This document shows, piece after piece, positions 21,989 to 33,161 of a DNA stretch of 64,000 bases; position 1 is the stretch's first letter; each line of letters opens with the position of its first letter. Below the pieces are notes generated by a model. The model saw only the letters and a list, made by a program, of their open reading frames with translations. It did not search any database and was not told the DNA's origin. The translations under genes and the position numbers were made by a program. The stretch is from Smittia aterrima (Eukaryota; Arthropoda; Insecta; Diptera; Chironomidae), in contig CP093830.1 in NCBI GenBank assembly GCA_033063855.1, positions 20,212,854-20,276,853 on the forward strand. Reading direction: 5' to 3'.

Positions 21989-23647
21989 ATGAGCTACAAT
22001 CATCAAAACTTTCAATTAAAACGAGTGGCTACTGAAACTGTGAAGAATCTCATTTATATTCAATTCAACAAAAGACAATCACAAGAGCAAGTCTATAAGT
22101 TTGGTAAGTTTTCTTGTTAATCTCCATTCAAAGAAACTGCAACTTTCTCTTATCAGGTCGTCAAAGTACTTGCGATTTTAAATTACAATCAACAAAGATT
22201 TCGAAAGAGCATTGCTTAATTTCTTTCAAAGCTGATAAGGTCTTCGTAATAAACTTGACCGTAAGTAGGCGAAGTTTTTAAATAGATGTGAATTAAAACT
22301 CTCTTTTCAGAACACAGCTGGTTCTTACGTGAATAACACAAAGTTAGGATTTCAAGAGACCATCGAAATCGTTGAGAACGACATCATTGGCTTTGGAGTT
22401 GATCCGAAAGTGCATAATCAAAGGTAAACTTATCTCTCATTAAAAGAGTTTTATAAATACTAAAAGATTTTTCTTGTAGCGATAAAAACCAATTCGTTTA
22501 TCGACTATGCCGACACAAAACTTTTGATCTTGAAACCGACTCTGATATTGAGATTACCGAAAATACTGAAGAGATTATAACCATCAAAGAGGATTCCGGT
22601 GAGAAAGATCGTATTGGAATTCAAGAAGCAACAAACCAAAGAAAACCCGAAGAAGATGATCCTCATTCAGGTATCTCTGCTGAAGATGGTGTGATAACAA
22701 CGTTCGATGAGATCAATCTTTTCAATCCACTTTTGCCTGGATGTGAAGCTGTTCCGGATGACTCGTCATCGAATCTATTGTCACCACCGTCAACAGAAGA
22801 AACTCAGTCCTATGACATTGACGAGTCTGCAAGTTTCAAGCAATCTTATACAAAGCAAAAGCTCTCGAACAAGACTGAAAACGAAGTGCAGTCTTTACTT
22901 GAAAATAATTTAACGCCAGCGTCTTCATTTGAAAACTTAAATTTATTAATTGCAACCTCAGAAGATGCAGCCTCAAAGTACAAAGATAAAGATAAGAAGA
23001 AAAATGCTACAAATCAATCTACATTAGATCAAAAAATTCCAAAGCAATTGGATATTCCAAAGCAATTGAATAAGACTCAAAAAGCAGCTGCAACAAACTC
23101 TTCACTCGGTGATAAGCTGAATCCGTCAACATCAAAGCAAGCAAGAGAAAAAGCTTTAGCTGTCCTCGAGAAATGCCAAAAAGAGCAGGAAATTCGTCAT
23201 TGGAACCAACGGAGAGTTCAGCTAATCGAAGGACCTTTGCCAGACCCTAGACCAAAGAAACGTGGAAGACAGAGCAAGAAAACGACGGAGTTTTTCGAGT
23301 CCTCGTCAGATGATGAATCAGTAACTAATCGAAAGGATTCTAAGAGAGCGAAGAAATCCAAAACTAATGTGCCCGAATCTCGTCATAATGTGCCTAAAAG
23401 TGTTAAGAAAATATTTGACACCAAGAAAAAACCTAGAAAACTAAAAAAGGCCTCGGAAGATATCAAAACAAAGCTCAAGGTCTTAAATTCCACTAAAGAA
23501 GAGTCTGAATTTTCCGATGATAAATATCAGCCAAAGAGAAACGCTCCGATTAAGATTAAAACTACAAAAGAATCCAGAGGAGATTGTTTCACACAAGCCG
23601 TGCCACTCAATAATTACGCCAAGAAAAAGAAGAAGAAAAATGATTAA
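21989..23647 (+). CDS. FHA-domain nuclear protein, tandem paralogue
   Basis: Exons 21989-22103, 22157-22260, 22311-22423 and 22480-23647; 499 residues. The N-terminal 105 residues resemble a diverged FHA domain: KISKEHCLISF keeps the S and H, NLTNTAGSYVNNTKL replaces the usual NGT, and NDIIGFG forms the last strand. The second exon is exactly 104 nt in this gene and in the upstream paralogue, with the same phases, supporting tandem duplication. The long tail is acidic/Ser-rich then very basic (RPKKRGRQSKK, final KKKKKK), consistent with a chromatin or nuclear protein. I could not name an orthologue. Confidence 0.7.
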
Positions 23648-24075
23648 ATATTTTTACACTTTTGTGCAATCAATCAAAGCAACGCTGAATCGTAGCGTCT
23701 AAGATAAAGAGAATCAAAATATATTTAATTTTCTGTGCCTTTAAACATTTTACAGTTTTTTTATTTGAAATGTTCGATTGAAATTTGAAAGTTGCTTTGA
23801 TCGTATTTAAGAAATTTTGAGAAAATGTCTCATTCACTGAAATCATTAAAGAATTTCTTAAACGAAGCTCCAAGTAATTCCATTAAACAATTTTACTGTC
23901 AAGAATTTTAAATAAAAGAAAATCATTTGATCAACAAACTTATTTGAATTTCCAAAGGTTCGACTCCCTCGCTCATCTTGTGGTGAGTTTCGAGAATTTT
24001 TCTCAGTTGATAGTTGTGAAAAATTGTTTTTAAAGAATTATCGCGTTAGATTTAGTAAAGAGTGAAGTGTTCAAG
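23648..24075. other. Intergenic between FHA paralogue and GBA2
   Basis: AT-rich spacer with no supported gene. It should hold the 3' UTR of the upstream gene and the promoter of the glucosylceramidase gene. Confidence 0.5.
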
Positions 24076-27000
24076 ATGTCACAAGATGACACATCCCAGA
24101 GCTTTGTCGATTTCAAGCAGCAAATCGTTTCAGTTCCGAGTTATGGCTTAAAGTTCAAGTTTAATCATAAATTTTCCGAAAAGGAAAATTTTTCACAGAA
24201 TTTGAAGCCGTCGTGGAAGCAGATTTGGGAATGGATGCCGATGATATTCCGCTACGTTCCTTACTACTGGCGTAACTCACGATCCGGTCAGCCAGTCTTG
24301 ATGGATTATTTTTCAATGCAAAATAGCTTGGGAATTTATGGCTGCCCTCTCGGTGGGATTGGTGCCGGTTAGTTGACCTTGAAAACACTTCCACCCTCGA
24401 GATTCGCTCGGGGATGTTCGCAAAAATAAATTAAATGCTTTTGGACGGAAAACTTTTTGGGGAGGATCAAAATTTTCCTTTTTTTTCACTTCGTCATTTG
24501 CTAACATCCCCTAATCAATCATCTGGCATTAATTCTATGCTCTCTATCTTCGTAGGAACAATTGGACGAGGATTCGCCGGAGAATTTTGTCGTTATCAGC
24601 TCAAGCCAGGCATCTACGAATATGGAATTGTGAATGCAAATCAATTCATCGTGAACATTAGAGATGAGAATGATAAAACGATTTTCCAAAGCGTTATGTC
24701 GACTTACAGGTGAGGACATGTCAACTGTTTTGTTTCAACTCTGATGAAAGGAAAAGCCAAATTAATTAAAAAAGTAAACGATGACGGCAAGAGAACAAAG
24801 CCTCGCTATCATTAATCTACAAAGCGCATCAACCTCCAACGTTTCTTCTTTTACTTCATTTTCATTCATGAATAAGTAATTCGCGAAACAACAGAAATCG
24901 ATGAAAGAATTTCGAGTCGCATTCTGTTTGCGTTTCTTTCTTCTTGAGAATCACGCAATTATTGTCGCGTCGCTTATCGATTTTGTTGCTCGTAAAATCG
25001 CGTGTTGACTTGGATTTATTGGACGGCAAATGTAATTATTATTTTTTTTTGTTTCTCTGATAAGAGACGAAATTAGATTGGCTAGAAACTTTCTTAAGAT
25101 GGATTAGGGTTGCTTATCAGCAATTCCTTGGTGACTGTCGACAACTTTTTCTAATAATTCTTTTATCTACATATTTCTTCTTTAGTCGAACGAAGAATCC
25201 ACTTTCGTCTTGGGAGACCAATCTCGATGCTGCAAAATGCTCTTACACTGCTCTTTACCCAAGATCTTGGTCTGAATTTGATCTCTCAGAGCATGGCGTC
25301 AAATTGATTTGCCGGCAAGTCTCTCCCGTCATTCCGCACAATTACAAAGACTCGTCGCTTCCCTGCTCGATGTTCATTTGGCAGATCGAAAATGTTTCTG
25401 AGAAGGAAAGAAAAGTGTCAATTTCTTTCGTCATGAAGAATGGAACGGGAAATAAGAAACAAGATTCAGCTGGAGCTCCAAAGACGACAACGTTTGATAC
25501 TGAAGATGTTCGCGGTGCATCAATCATCCAAACGATCACTGACATGCCATGCACTTATTCGATAGGAGTCCACAAATCCAGCGAGGACATGAAAGTTGCA
25601 ACAGTTGGGAAGATTGATCCAAATGGAAACGGAAGCAACTTGTGGAAAGACTTGAAAGAAAACGGAATTCCAACGGAAAAGAGTGAAGATAAAAATCTTA
25701 AAGACGGAAAAGACGTTTGCGTCGCTGTTACCGGTCAGAAAACAATTAAACCTGGCGCGTGCGATGAATTAGAATTTTCTTTCGTTTGGGATATGCCGAA
25801 AGTTAAATTTCCTCAAGGAACCAAAGTTTACTCTAAATATTACACGAAATATTTCGGAAATGATGGAAGCGCAGGCGAGAAGATTCTTGAATATTCATTG
25901 AAGAACTACGGAAAGTGGGAGCAGCTCATTAGTGACGAGTGGCAACGAGATGTGCTTGAGGATGAGTGAGTAATCAACTTGAGATAAGAGTTCAAAGTTT
26001 AATCTTTTTATGTGAATATAGAAAACTTCCTGATTGGTACAAGAGCGCTATCTTCAATGAACTTTATTTCATTTCTGATGGAGGAAGTTTGTGGGTTCTA
26101 GTTGACGAAGATGACGAAATGCCTGCTGATGATCCAAGGTGAGTTGATAAAATTTCTAATGTTTGCTTAGTCTGTTGCGTACTTTGTGAGATAATTTTGA
26201 ATTCTCGGTGAATATCAAAAGCAAATTCGGTTTCATATAATTTCGAACATTGCTTCGACTTTAGATCGTGATTTAAAACGGTTTCCTTCCTTTATTTAAA
26301 AGAGGTCAATTTAAGTTATACTTTTTGTATAAATAGCAAGCTCAATCGGAAAGGATTATCAAATTCAGCTGAAACTCAGTCAGTAAAACAAGTTCAATCC
26401 AGTTAAACAGTTTAACTTAAACTCAATCTCAATAATGAAGTTCTTGATTGTCGCTTGTGTTACCTTGACTTTCGTCGCCAGCATCAATGCTGGTGGACCG
26501 ATTGGTAAGTTCAGATCTTTTGAAATGAAAAGAAATTTCAATCAATCGCGTTCATCATTTCGTAGATTGGAAGGAAATCTGTAAGTTACCGGAAGACGCT
26601 GGTGTAGCTTGCGAGGGAGCACTTCCAACTGAAGTTTACCGCTACGACCAAGAATTCCAGTTCTGCATAAGCTTCACTTTCCAAGGTTGCGGCGGAAATG
26701 CCAATCGTTTCACTGATCCAGAAGTTTGTGATTCATTCTGTAACAGAGGAACTGATGAAAGACCAACAAGATTTGTGCCCTTCAGTTCAGGATTTGAGGA
26801 GGAAATCTAAATTAAAATTGTTACCAATTTTGTTCTCGCACTCACTTGATTTAAATCAAGTTTATTTTTAAGTTATTATTCAGTTATTCAATAAAGTACG
26901 CAACACAAAAAGCAAACAACTTTTCTATTAACTTACTTTTCCTCAAATCGTGATTTTCTTTTATAAATTTCCTGATTTTTCATTCACAGACGAGCTTACG

Positions 27001-28374
27001 GACGATTCGTTTACCTAGAAGGTCACGAGTACAGAATGTACAACACCTACGATGTTCATTTTTACGCTAGTCATGCATTAATTAGCTTATGGCCGAATCT
27101 ACAGGTAAAATTCTTTTCAATTTCTTCTTTCTCTTCATTTCATTCAAACTTTTCATTCACAGGTCAGCTTGCAATACGATTTCAAAGATAGCATCGCTCA
27201 AGAGCATACTGACGCACGCAAACATCTTTACGATGGAAAAAGCTGCGCCAGAAAAATTAAGAACACAGTTCCTCATGATTTGGGAGATCCTGCGGAAGAT
27301 CCATGGCAGCAAATCAACGCTTATCCAATTCACGATGTCTCCGAATGGAGAGATCTCAACACGAAGTTCATTCTTCAAGTTTATCGAGATTACTACACTT
27401 TGAATGAGTTTGAACTGTTGAGTGCTGACAACGCAAGTAAATTCAGCAGCATCGAGTTCATTGACAAGGAGAGTTTGATGGGAGAAATGTACATCTTGGA
27501 CAATCGCAACAGAATCGGCGACGATAAAAGTAAGAAGTCAGCTTCAATGTACATCAACGAGACGAATGGAAAAGTTTACTTGATGAATGCGATGCAATAC
27601 TTGAAAGACATGTATCCAGTCTGCAAGATTGTAATGGAGAAGACACTCGAGTTTGACAAGGACGGCGATGGTTTGATTGAGAACATGAACGCGCCTGATC
27701 AAACTTACGATACTTGGAACATGAGTGGTCCTAGCATTTATTGTGGTGGACTTTACCTCGCTGGTCTTCATGTCATGTCAGTAATGGCGAGCATTTTGAA
27801 TCAGCCCAATGATTGCATCAAATACCGCGACATCCTCGAGAAAGGTCGCAAGGCGATGGAAGAAAAGTTGTGGAACGGAAAATATTACAACTTCGACACT
27901 AGCGGAACGAAGATCATCATGTCTGATCAGATGTGCAGTCATTGGTATCTACGAGCAAGTGGATTTGATTACGAGATCTTCCCGAAAGAAAATGTTCGAA
28001 GCTCTTTGCGTGTGATTTACGAGAATAACGTGAAGAAGTTCGCTGAAGGACAAATGGGAGCTGTCAACGGTTTTCTTCCTGGAGAAGGCGAGAACGAAGG
28101 TGGACCAGACACCGGATGCATGCAAGCAGAAGAAGTTTGGGTTGGAGTGACGTATGCACTAGCTTCATGCATGATTCAAGAAGGAATGTTCGAAGAGGCG
28201 ATGGAAACTGCTGGCGGACTCTACAAATCGATGAGCGAGAAGATTGGTCTTGCCTTCGAAACTCCAGAAGCCGTTTACGCAAAATCCTTCTACAGAAGTC
28301 TCGGCTACATGAGACCACTTTCAATTTGGTCAATGCAATCCGCTTACGAGCGACGAAAGAAGATTCGCGACTAA
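24076..28374 (+). CDS. GBA2: Non-lysosomal glucosylceramidase (GBA2)
   Basis: Hydrolyses glucosylceramide to glucose and ceramide at cytosolic membrane faces. Exons 24076-24367, 24556-24709, 25186-25965, 26022-26138, 26990-27104 and 27163-28374 join in phase to 889 residues, close to the usual size. Family signatures: CPLGGIGAGTIGRGF across the first junction, then CRYQLKPG, the LEGHEYRMYNTYDVHFYA region across exon 5, the catalytic-acid region DQTYDTW in exon 6, and GCMQAEEVWVGVTYALA. The N-terminal beta-sandwich and C-terminal (alpha/alpha)6 barrel are both complete. The ATG at 24076 is the first methionine in the open frame. Intron 4 (26139-26989) holds a separate Kunitz gene on the same strand. 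Confidence 0.95.
26329..26336 (+). promoter_or_regulatory. TATA box of nested Kunitz gene
   Basis: TATAAATA followed by GCAAG, then a TCAGTCAG initiator-like sequence about 30-40 bases on and the start codon at 26435. The TATAAAtTGCAAG module recurs before the other Kunitz genes (near 29283, 30304, 31411 and 33100) and before the relic at 28942. Confidence 0.75.
26435..26810 (+). CDS. Secreted Kunitz-like protein, nested in GBA2 intron
   Basis: Exons 26435-26504 and 26566-26810 (phase 1 intron, 61 nt), about 104 residues. Signal peptide MKFLIVACVTLTFVASINAG, then one Kunitz-like domain with six cysteines spaced 9/17/7/12/3. Bovine trypsin inhibitor has 8/15/7/12/3, so the segments around the inhibitory loop are longer. 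The residue after Cys2 (P1 position in classical Kunitz inhibitors) is Glu, so trypsin inhibition is unlikely. The tail ends EEEI, like its paralogues. AATAAA at 26890. It has its own TATA box and signal inside the GBA2 intron. Confidence 0.85.
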
Positions 28375-28941
28375 GACGATTAAAAAAATTCTTTTCCACT
28401 GTGTTCCCAGTCGAGAGACATGCTTTCAGCAAGCAAGCAGCATCTAAATAATTAGACGACAATTTCAAACAAAAAATTAATTGATACGTTAAGTACAAAA
28501 GAAAATTTTGAAAATCTGAGAAACAAATTTAAAGAAATATTTACAAGAACAGAGAAAAATATTTAATTCGTTCGATGTCGGAGGAGAATAAACTTTCAAT
28601 CATTGTCAACTTCCCCTCAAAGCTTTAACAATGAGCTGAGCTTTTGTACCACGCTGATTTATTACATTTGTATTAAGACAAGCTTACAGGCTGATTTAAC
28701 TTTAAGAAACATAAACTTGCATTCAGATATTTGCGTTCGGGTGATGTTAAGCGTATAAAACTCATTCCTTTCCTGTTGGTGAACTTGAAATAAAAGCAAA
28801 GCTTTTGGTGTTTGACATGATTTTGTTTTATTCATATTCGTGAGAAAGTTGCCTCATTTTATTGTTGAAGTCGAAACTTTATGTGACTTTCGGAAAGCGA
28901 TTTTTTTTATTCCAAAAATTGCAATGTTAATAAACTTTTCA
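28375..28941. other. GBA2 3' UTR and intergenic spacer
   Basis: No coding sequence seen. An AATAAA near 28790 is a candidate end for the GBA2 transcript. Confidence 0.5.
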
Positions 28942-29145
28942 TATAAATTGCAAGCTACGTCGTGAGAAAAAGACAAACTCAAATGGAACTTCTGATAATA
29001 AAGTTCTTTGTCAACTCTTGTGTTGTTTCGAAATGATTCATCGTCAGCATCAACTGGTAAGTAGAAAGCTTTAATCAATCGTTTGCTTTGTTACGTGGGA
29101 CAGTACTTGACGCTGTCTGCGAGGAAGCAACTGAAGGACAATGTT
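28942..29145 (+). pseudogene. Kunitz gene relic
   Basis: Starts with the family promoter motif TATAAATTGCAAG, then AATAAAGTTCTTTGTC where the paralogues have AATAATGAAGTTCTTG, so the ATG is lost. The signal-peptide region is recognisable (TCGTCAGCATCAACTGGTAAG), as is part of exon 2 (GACGCTG, TGCGAGGAAGCAACTGAAG), with deletions and no open domain. The order of promoter, exon 1, intron and exon 2 start matches functional copies. Confidence 0.75.
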
Positions 29146-29365
29146 TTTGTTCAGCAATCAAGTCCTCTATTTGACGGATAATTAAGCTATAATCATTTTA
29201 AGAGCTTTCGCGATTATGAGCTTCTTCAAAATCGTGATGATGGAAAAGCAATTTCCTGTAGCTTAAAGCTCTAAAGTTTTTGTATAAATTGCAAGCTCAA
29301 TTGGAAAGGAAAATAAAGTTCACTTAAAGCTCATTCAGGAGAACAAAGTAAACTCAGTCTCAATA

Positions 29366-29746
29366 ATGAAGTTCTTGGTTGTCGCATGTGTTGTCTTGAC
29401 TTTCGTTATCAGCATCAATGCTGGTGGTAGTCCAGGTAAATCAAATTTAAAAAGATGTCACGCATCTGAAAAAGAAACTTAAATTGATCGTGTTCATTGT
29501 CTCGTAGATTGGCAGACAATCTGTCTTTTGCCGGAAGACGCTGGTGTAGCTTGCGATGGAGCAACGCCAATGGAGTATTACCGCTACGATCCAGATTTCA
29601 AGTTCTGCACAAGCTTCATTTACCAAGGTTGCGGCGGCAATCTTAATCGTTTCATTGATCCAGAAGTTTGTACCTCCTTCTGTACAAGAAATATCGACGG
29701 CAGACCAACTGGCGACGGCACCTTCACAGGAGAAGACGAAATCTAA
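29366..29746 (+). CDS. Secreted Kunitz-like protein
   Basis: Exons 29366-29435 and 29508-29746. Signal peptide MKFLVVACVVLTF..., then a single Kunitz-like domain with cysteine spacing 9/17/7/12/3 (core FIYQGCGGNLNRF). The P1-equivalent residue after Cys2 is Asp. The acidic tail ends EDEI. TATAAATTGCAAG lies near 29283 and AATAAA near 29833. It is a close tandem paralogue of the genes at 26435, 30389 and 33162. Confidence 0.85.
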
Positions 29747-30303
29747 ATTAAAATTATCAGCGATTTTGTTCTCGCTGCCTGTAATCACTTAATTTAAATC
29801 AAACTTATTTATAAATTAAAATTCAGATATTTAATAAAACACGTCACACAAAAAGCAAACAACTTTTCATTTCTGTTACTTTTCTTCTGCTCGTGAAAAA
29901 GCACCTGCTCTCGCCACGAATTTCTTCACATGAATTTATTTCTTCTTTAGCTTCGAAATCTTATCAAATTCGCAGCTAATTAATTTGCTAATGAAATTCT
30001 ATCAAGTTCATGTTCAAGAGAGGAAGTCTAAATGCTGGATTTGAACTCTTGCTGATTCTTAACGGTTTCTTGATAGCCTCGACAACTCTAGGTTGCCATA
30101 GAACGACTTTTGTAATTCCAAGTCCTAGCATCCATCTTCTAAACTTAAAAGTTTAGACATCTATTAATTAGGGATTTTCCGTAATTAACACTTGTCAACG
30201 AATTTGCAATTATTGGTGAAGACGGAAGAGGAACACGCGGCTTCAAAATCGTGATGATCGTGAATAAAAAATGATTTCCTTATTTTAAAAGCGCGAAATA
30301 ATT
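29747..30303. other. Intergenic in Kunitz array
   Basis: Contains the AATAAA of the upstream Kunitz gene and AT-rich sequence; no other gene seen. Confidence 0.5.
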
Positions 30304-30388
30304 TGTATAAATTGCAAGTTCGATTGCAAAGTAATATCAAATTCATTTAAAGTTTAGTCAGGAAAACAAGTTCAATTCAATTCCAATA

Positions 30389-30762
30389 ATGAAGTTCTTA
30401 ATTGTCGCTTGTGTTGTTTTGACTTTCGTCGCTAGCATCAATGCTGGTGGACCAAGAGGTAAGTTCAGAGCTTTCAAAATGGAAAAGAAACTTCAATCAA
30501 TAGCGTTCATGGTCTCGTAGATTGGAAGGAAATCTGTCATTTGCCGGAAGACGCTGGTGTAGCTTGCGAGGGAGCAATGCCAACTGAAGTTTACCGCTAC
30601 GATCCAGAATTCAAGTTCTGCACAAGCTTCACTTTCCAAGGTTGCGGAGGCAATCTCAATCGTTTCACTGATCCAGAAGTTTGTGATTCATTCTGTAACA
30701 GAGGAACTGATGGAAGACCAACTGGCGAAGGCACCTTCACAGGAGACGAAGAAGAAATCTAA
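30389..30762 (+). CDS. Secreted Kunitz-like protein
   Basis: Exons 30389-30458 and 30521-30762. Signal peptide MKFLIVACVVLTF..., one Kunitz-like domain with spacing 9/17/7/12/3 and core FTFQGCGGNLNRF. Glu follows Cys2. The exon 2 start (DWKEIC) and much of the coding sequence are nearly identical to the copy nested in GBA2, suggesting recent duplication or gene conversion. TATA near 30304, AATAAA near 30833. Confidence 0.85.
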
Positions 30763-31410
30763 ATTAAAATCATTACATAATTTTGTAATTTCTGGGAATG
30801 ACTCCATTCAAATCGAGTTAATATTTCGATATTTAATAAAGTACAATGGCGAAAACAAATTTTTGAAAGTTTTTTGTTTTTTCTTGTCAAAGTCTGATTT
30901 CCGCTGTTTGATTCCTTTCCAAGCTTAGTGATAAAAGAACATTTGTTTAACAATAATTTTGATGGATTTAATAAATATCTCTTTCATGAAATGAGTACAA
31001 ATGATCGTTCTTTGATGAAAGCTCTTGTTTTCTCGTTTTAAAATATTTTCATGACTAAAAACCTTCGTGTGAATCGACATCATTAAATATTTACGACCCA
31101 GTAGATCTAATAAGTATAAACTATTAATGACTAATTAGTAATATTCAAAAAGTTGATTACCGCTTGGAAAATTCGTGATCGTCTAAGAAAGAAATCAGGA
31201 TTTTTCAACGTCCATTAAATGTATTAAAAACAGGCACAGATTTGCAAAGAACTCAGAATTGTTCATTCGCTTGATAAGGAAAACTCATAAAAATTCTGGG
31301 AAAACGAGAAAAATATTTTAACAGAAGAAACTTTAATTTATTATTTCCTATCAACTGATCGCGTTTATAAATCGTGACGAATAAAAAATTTCCTGCAATT
31401 AATAAATTAT
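30763..31410. other. Intergenic in Kunitz array
   Basis: AT-rich spacer. No gene supported; a TATA-like TATAAAATGCAAG at the right end belongs to the next Kunitz gene. Confidence 0.5.
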
Positions 31411-31456
31411 AAAATGCAAGTTAATTTTGGAAAGAAATTTAAACTCAATTTTAATA

Positions 31457-32053
31457 ATGAAGTTGTTGGTTGTCGCTTGCGTTGTCTTGACTGCTTTCGC
31501 CGGCATCAATGCTGGAGGTCAAATCGGTAAGTCAAAACTTTTAAGTTGAAATGAAATTTTAATCAATTGCGTTCATCGGCTCAGGAGGAAATTTATTATT
31601 TACTAGAACACGAGGGTGAACCATGCGAAGGACCAACTCCATTTGAAGCTTTTTACTTCGATCGAGAATCAAAGTTATGCATAAGCTTCACTGCCGAAGG
31701 ATGTCAAAGTAATCTAACTCGATTCATTGATTCAGAAGTTTGTGAAAAATTCTGTAACAATCGAACGAATAGAAAGCCTAGCGACTTTGAAGTACCTACA
31801 AATGCCAGTAAAGAAGTTTTTAATCAGAAAGTAATGGAAATATTCTCAATCAAATTATTTTCAAGGTTCCAAAGATATTTGTTCCTTACCAAAAGACGAA
31901 GGCTACCATTGCGATGAACTTACTCCGATCGAAGTTTTTTACAGCAACGTCACATTACGATTCTGCGAAAATTTTGTTCACAAAGGATGCGGAGGTAACG
32001 CCAATCGTTTCAAAGATATGAGCGACTGCATCAACAGCTGCCTAATGAATTGA
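31457..32053 (+). CDS. Two-domain Kunitz-like protein with a degraded first domain
   Basis: Best model: exons 31457-31526, 31607-31807 and 31866-32053, all in phase, 152 residues. The signal peptide is intact. The acceptor position used by the paralogues is damaged by a small deletion (TCAGGAGG), and splicing there would reach a stop; an acceptor at ttactag (31601-31606) restores the frame. The first domain lacks Cys1 (its codon is TAT and falls in the new intron), leaving five cysteines. The second domain (from SKDICSLP) has all six with spacing 9/17/7/12/3 and Asp after Cys2. It may be functional with a relocated splice site, or a decaying gene. Confidence 0.6.
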
Positions 32054-32402
32054 TTATAATTATGCTCTGAAGTCATTGCTCTTACGAAAATAAAACACTT
32101 TTCTTGAAATATTTTTATTTTTAAATTGTTACTTCGATCAGGCTTAGCTCAATAATGTATCAACGACTTTGAATGATTAAGATCTGGAGATAGAAGCAGT
32201 CGCTCTCTTTGAACTCACTGGTTTTCTCAACCTTTGAAGCCTAAAATCTTTATTTATCAACGAATTTGACTTTATCGTTTCTCATGAATTGAGCGTGTCT
32301 CTGAATCGTGATTCGTGAGATATAAAAAGATTTCCTGTGAACTTTATGAAGTATAAATAATGCAAGCGCAATCTGGAAAGAGATTTAAATTCAGTTTTAA
32401 TA
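32054..32402. other. Intergenic in Kunitz array
   Basis: AATAAA near 32089 ends the upstream gene. A TATAAATAATGCAAG module at about 32352 precedes the next gene. Nothing else recognised. Confidence 0.55.
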
Positions 32403-32792
32403 ATGAAGTTCTTGGTTGTCGCTTGTGTTGTCTTGACTTTCGTTCTCAGCATTAACGCTGGTGGTGACTTAGGTAAGTCAGAGTCGAGAAGTTCTTTTTT
32501 AAAAAAAGGAACTAAAATCGATCTTGTTCATCATCTCGTAGATTGGAAGGAAATTTGCAAAATGCCAGTAGACGTTGGAGAAGCTTGCATGGGAGAAGGA
32601 GATCCTCCACATGAAGCTTTCTATTATAATCCAGATTTTGAGTTCTGCGAAAGTTTCATTTACAAAGGTTGCGAAGGAAATCTCAATCGTTTCACCAGCC
32701 CAGATACTTGCAAGAACTTCTGTAGAAGAAATGGAGACGGCAGACCAACTGGCGAGTTTGATTTCGTTGTTGACGATGATGAGGAAATCTAA
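32403..32792 (+). CDS. Secreted Kunitz-like protein, diverged copy
   Basis: Exons 32403-32472 and 32542-32792. Signal peptide as in its paralogues, one domain with spacing 9/19/7/12/3 (two extra residues between Cys2 and Cys3) and Met after Cys2. The acidic tail ends DDDEEI. The 69-nt intron has no stop and keeps the frame, so unspliced mRNA would add 23 residues between signal peptide and domain. Confidence 0.8.
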   Translation: MKFLVVACVVLTFVLSINAGGDLGKSESRSSFLKKGTKIDLVHHLVDWKEICKMPVDVGEACMGEGDPPHEAFYYNPDFEFCESFIYKGCEGNLNRFTSPDTCKNFCRRNGDGRPTGEFDFVVDDDEEI

Positions 32793-33161
32793 ACTAATCT
32801 GAAAATGATTATTTTTTGGTCTGTTCTTTAATAAAAGGTTTACAACTAATTCCAACAAAGAGTTTTTGTGAAAGTCCTTCGGTTTGTCAAATTAAAAAAG
32901 TCTCGTGAAGTCTGTTGTATTTAATTATTAAATATCCACGATCAAGTTGACTCAGAGGTGATCGATCTTTCTGCCAACTAGTCGTCGGAAAGATAAAACA
33001 ACTCAATGAACTTGACTTTCTCGTGACTAAAGAAAAATTCGTAAAATTAGTTTTGTTTCTAAATCGTGAAACATAAAAAGATTTTCAGCTTTTGAAAAAG
33101 TATAAAATGCAAGCTCAGTAAGAAAAGCAAGTTCAATTCAGTTAAACTCAGAACTTTTACA

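Noticed and set aside
28064..28498. 144-codon minus-strand open frame
   Set aside because: It mirrors the last GBA2 exon, where codon bias opens the opposite frame; no domain or promoter supports it.
31585..31606. Use of the TCAG acceptor position in the two-domain Kunitz gene
   Set aside because: Splicing there puts the exon out of frame and meets a stop within about a dozen codons; the acceptor at 31606 keeps the frame.
31831..31865. 35-nt intron before the second Kunitz domain
   Set aside because: Too short for insect splicing; the donor at 31808 gives a 58-nt intron and the correct phase.
32499..32858. 119-codon minus-strand open frame across a Kunitz gene
   Set aside because: Antisense shadow of the conserved Kunitz coding sequence; similar shadows appear over its paralogues.
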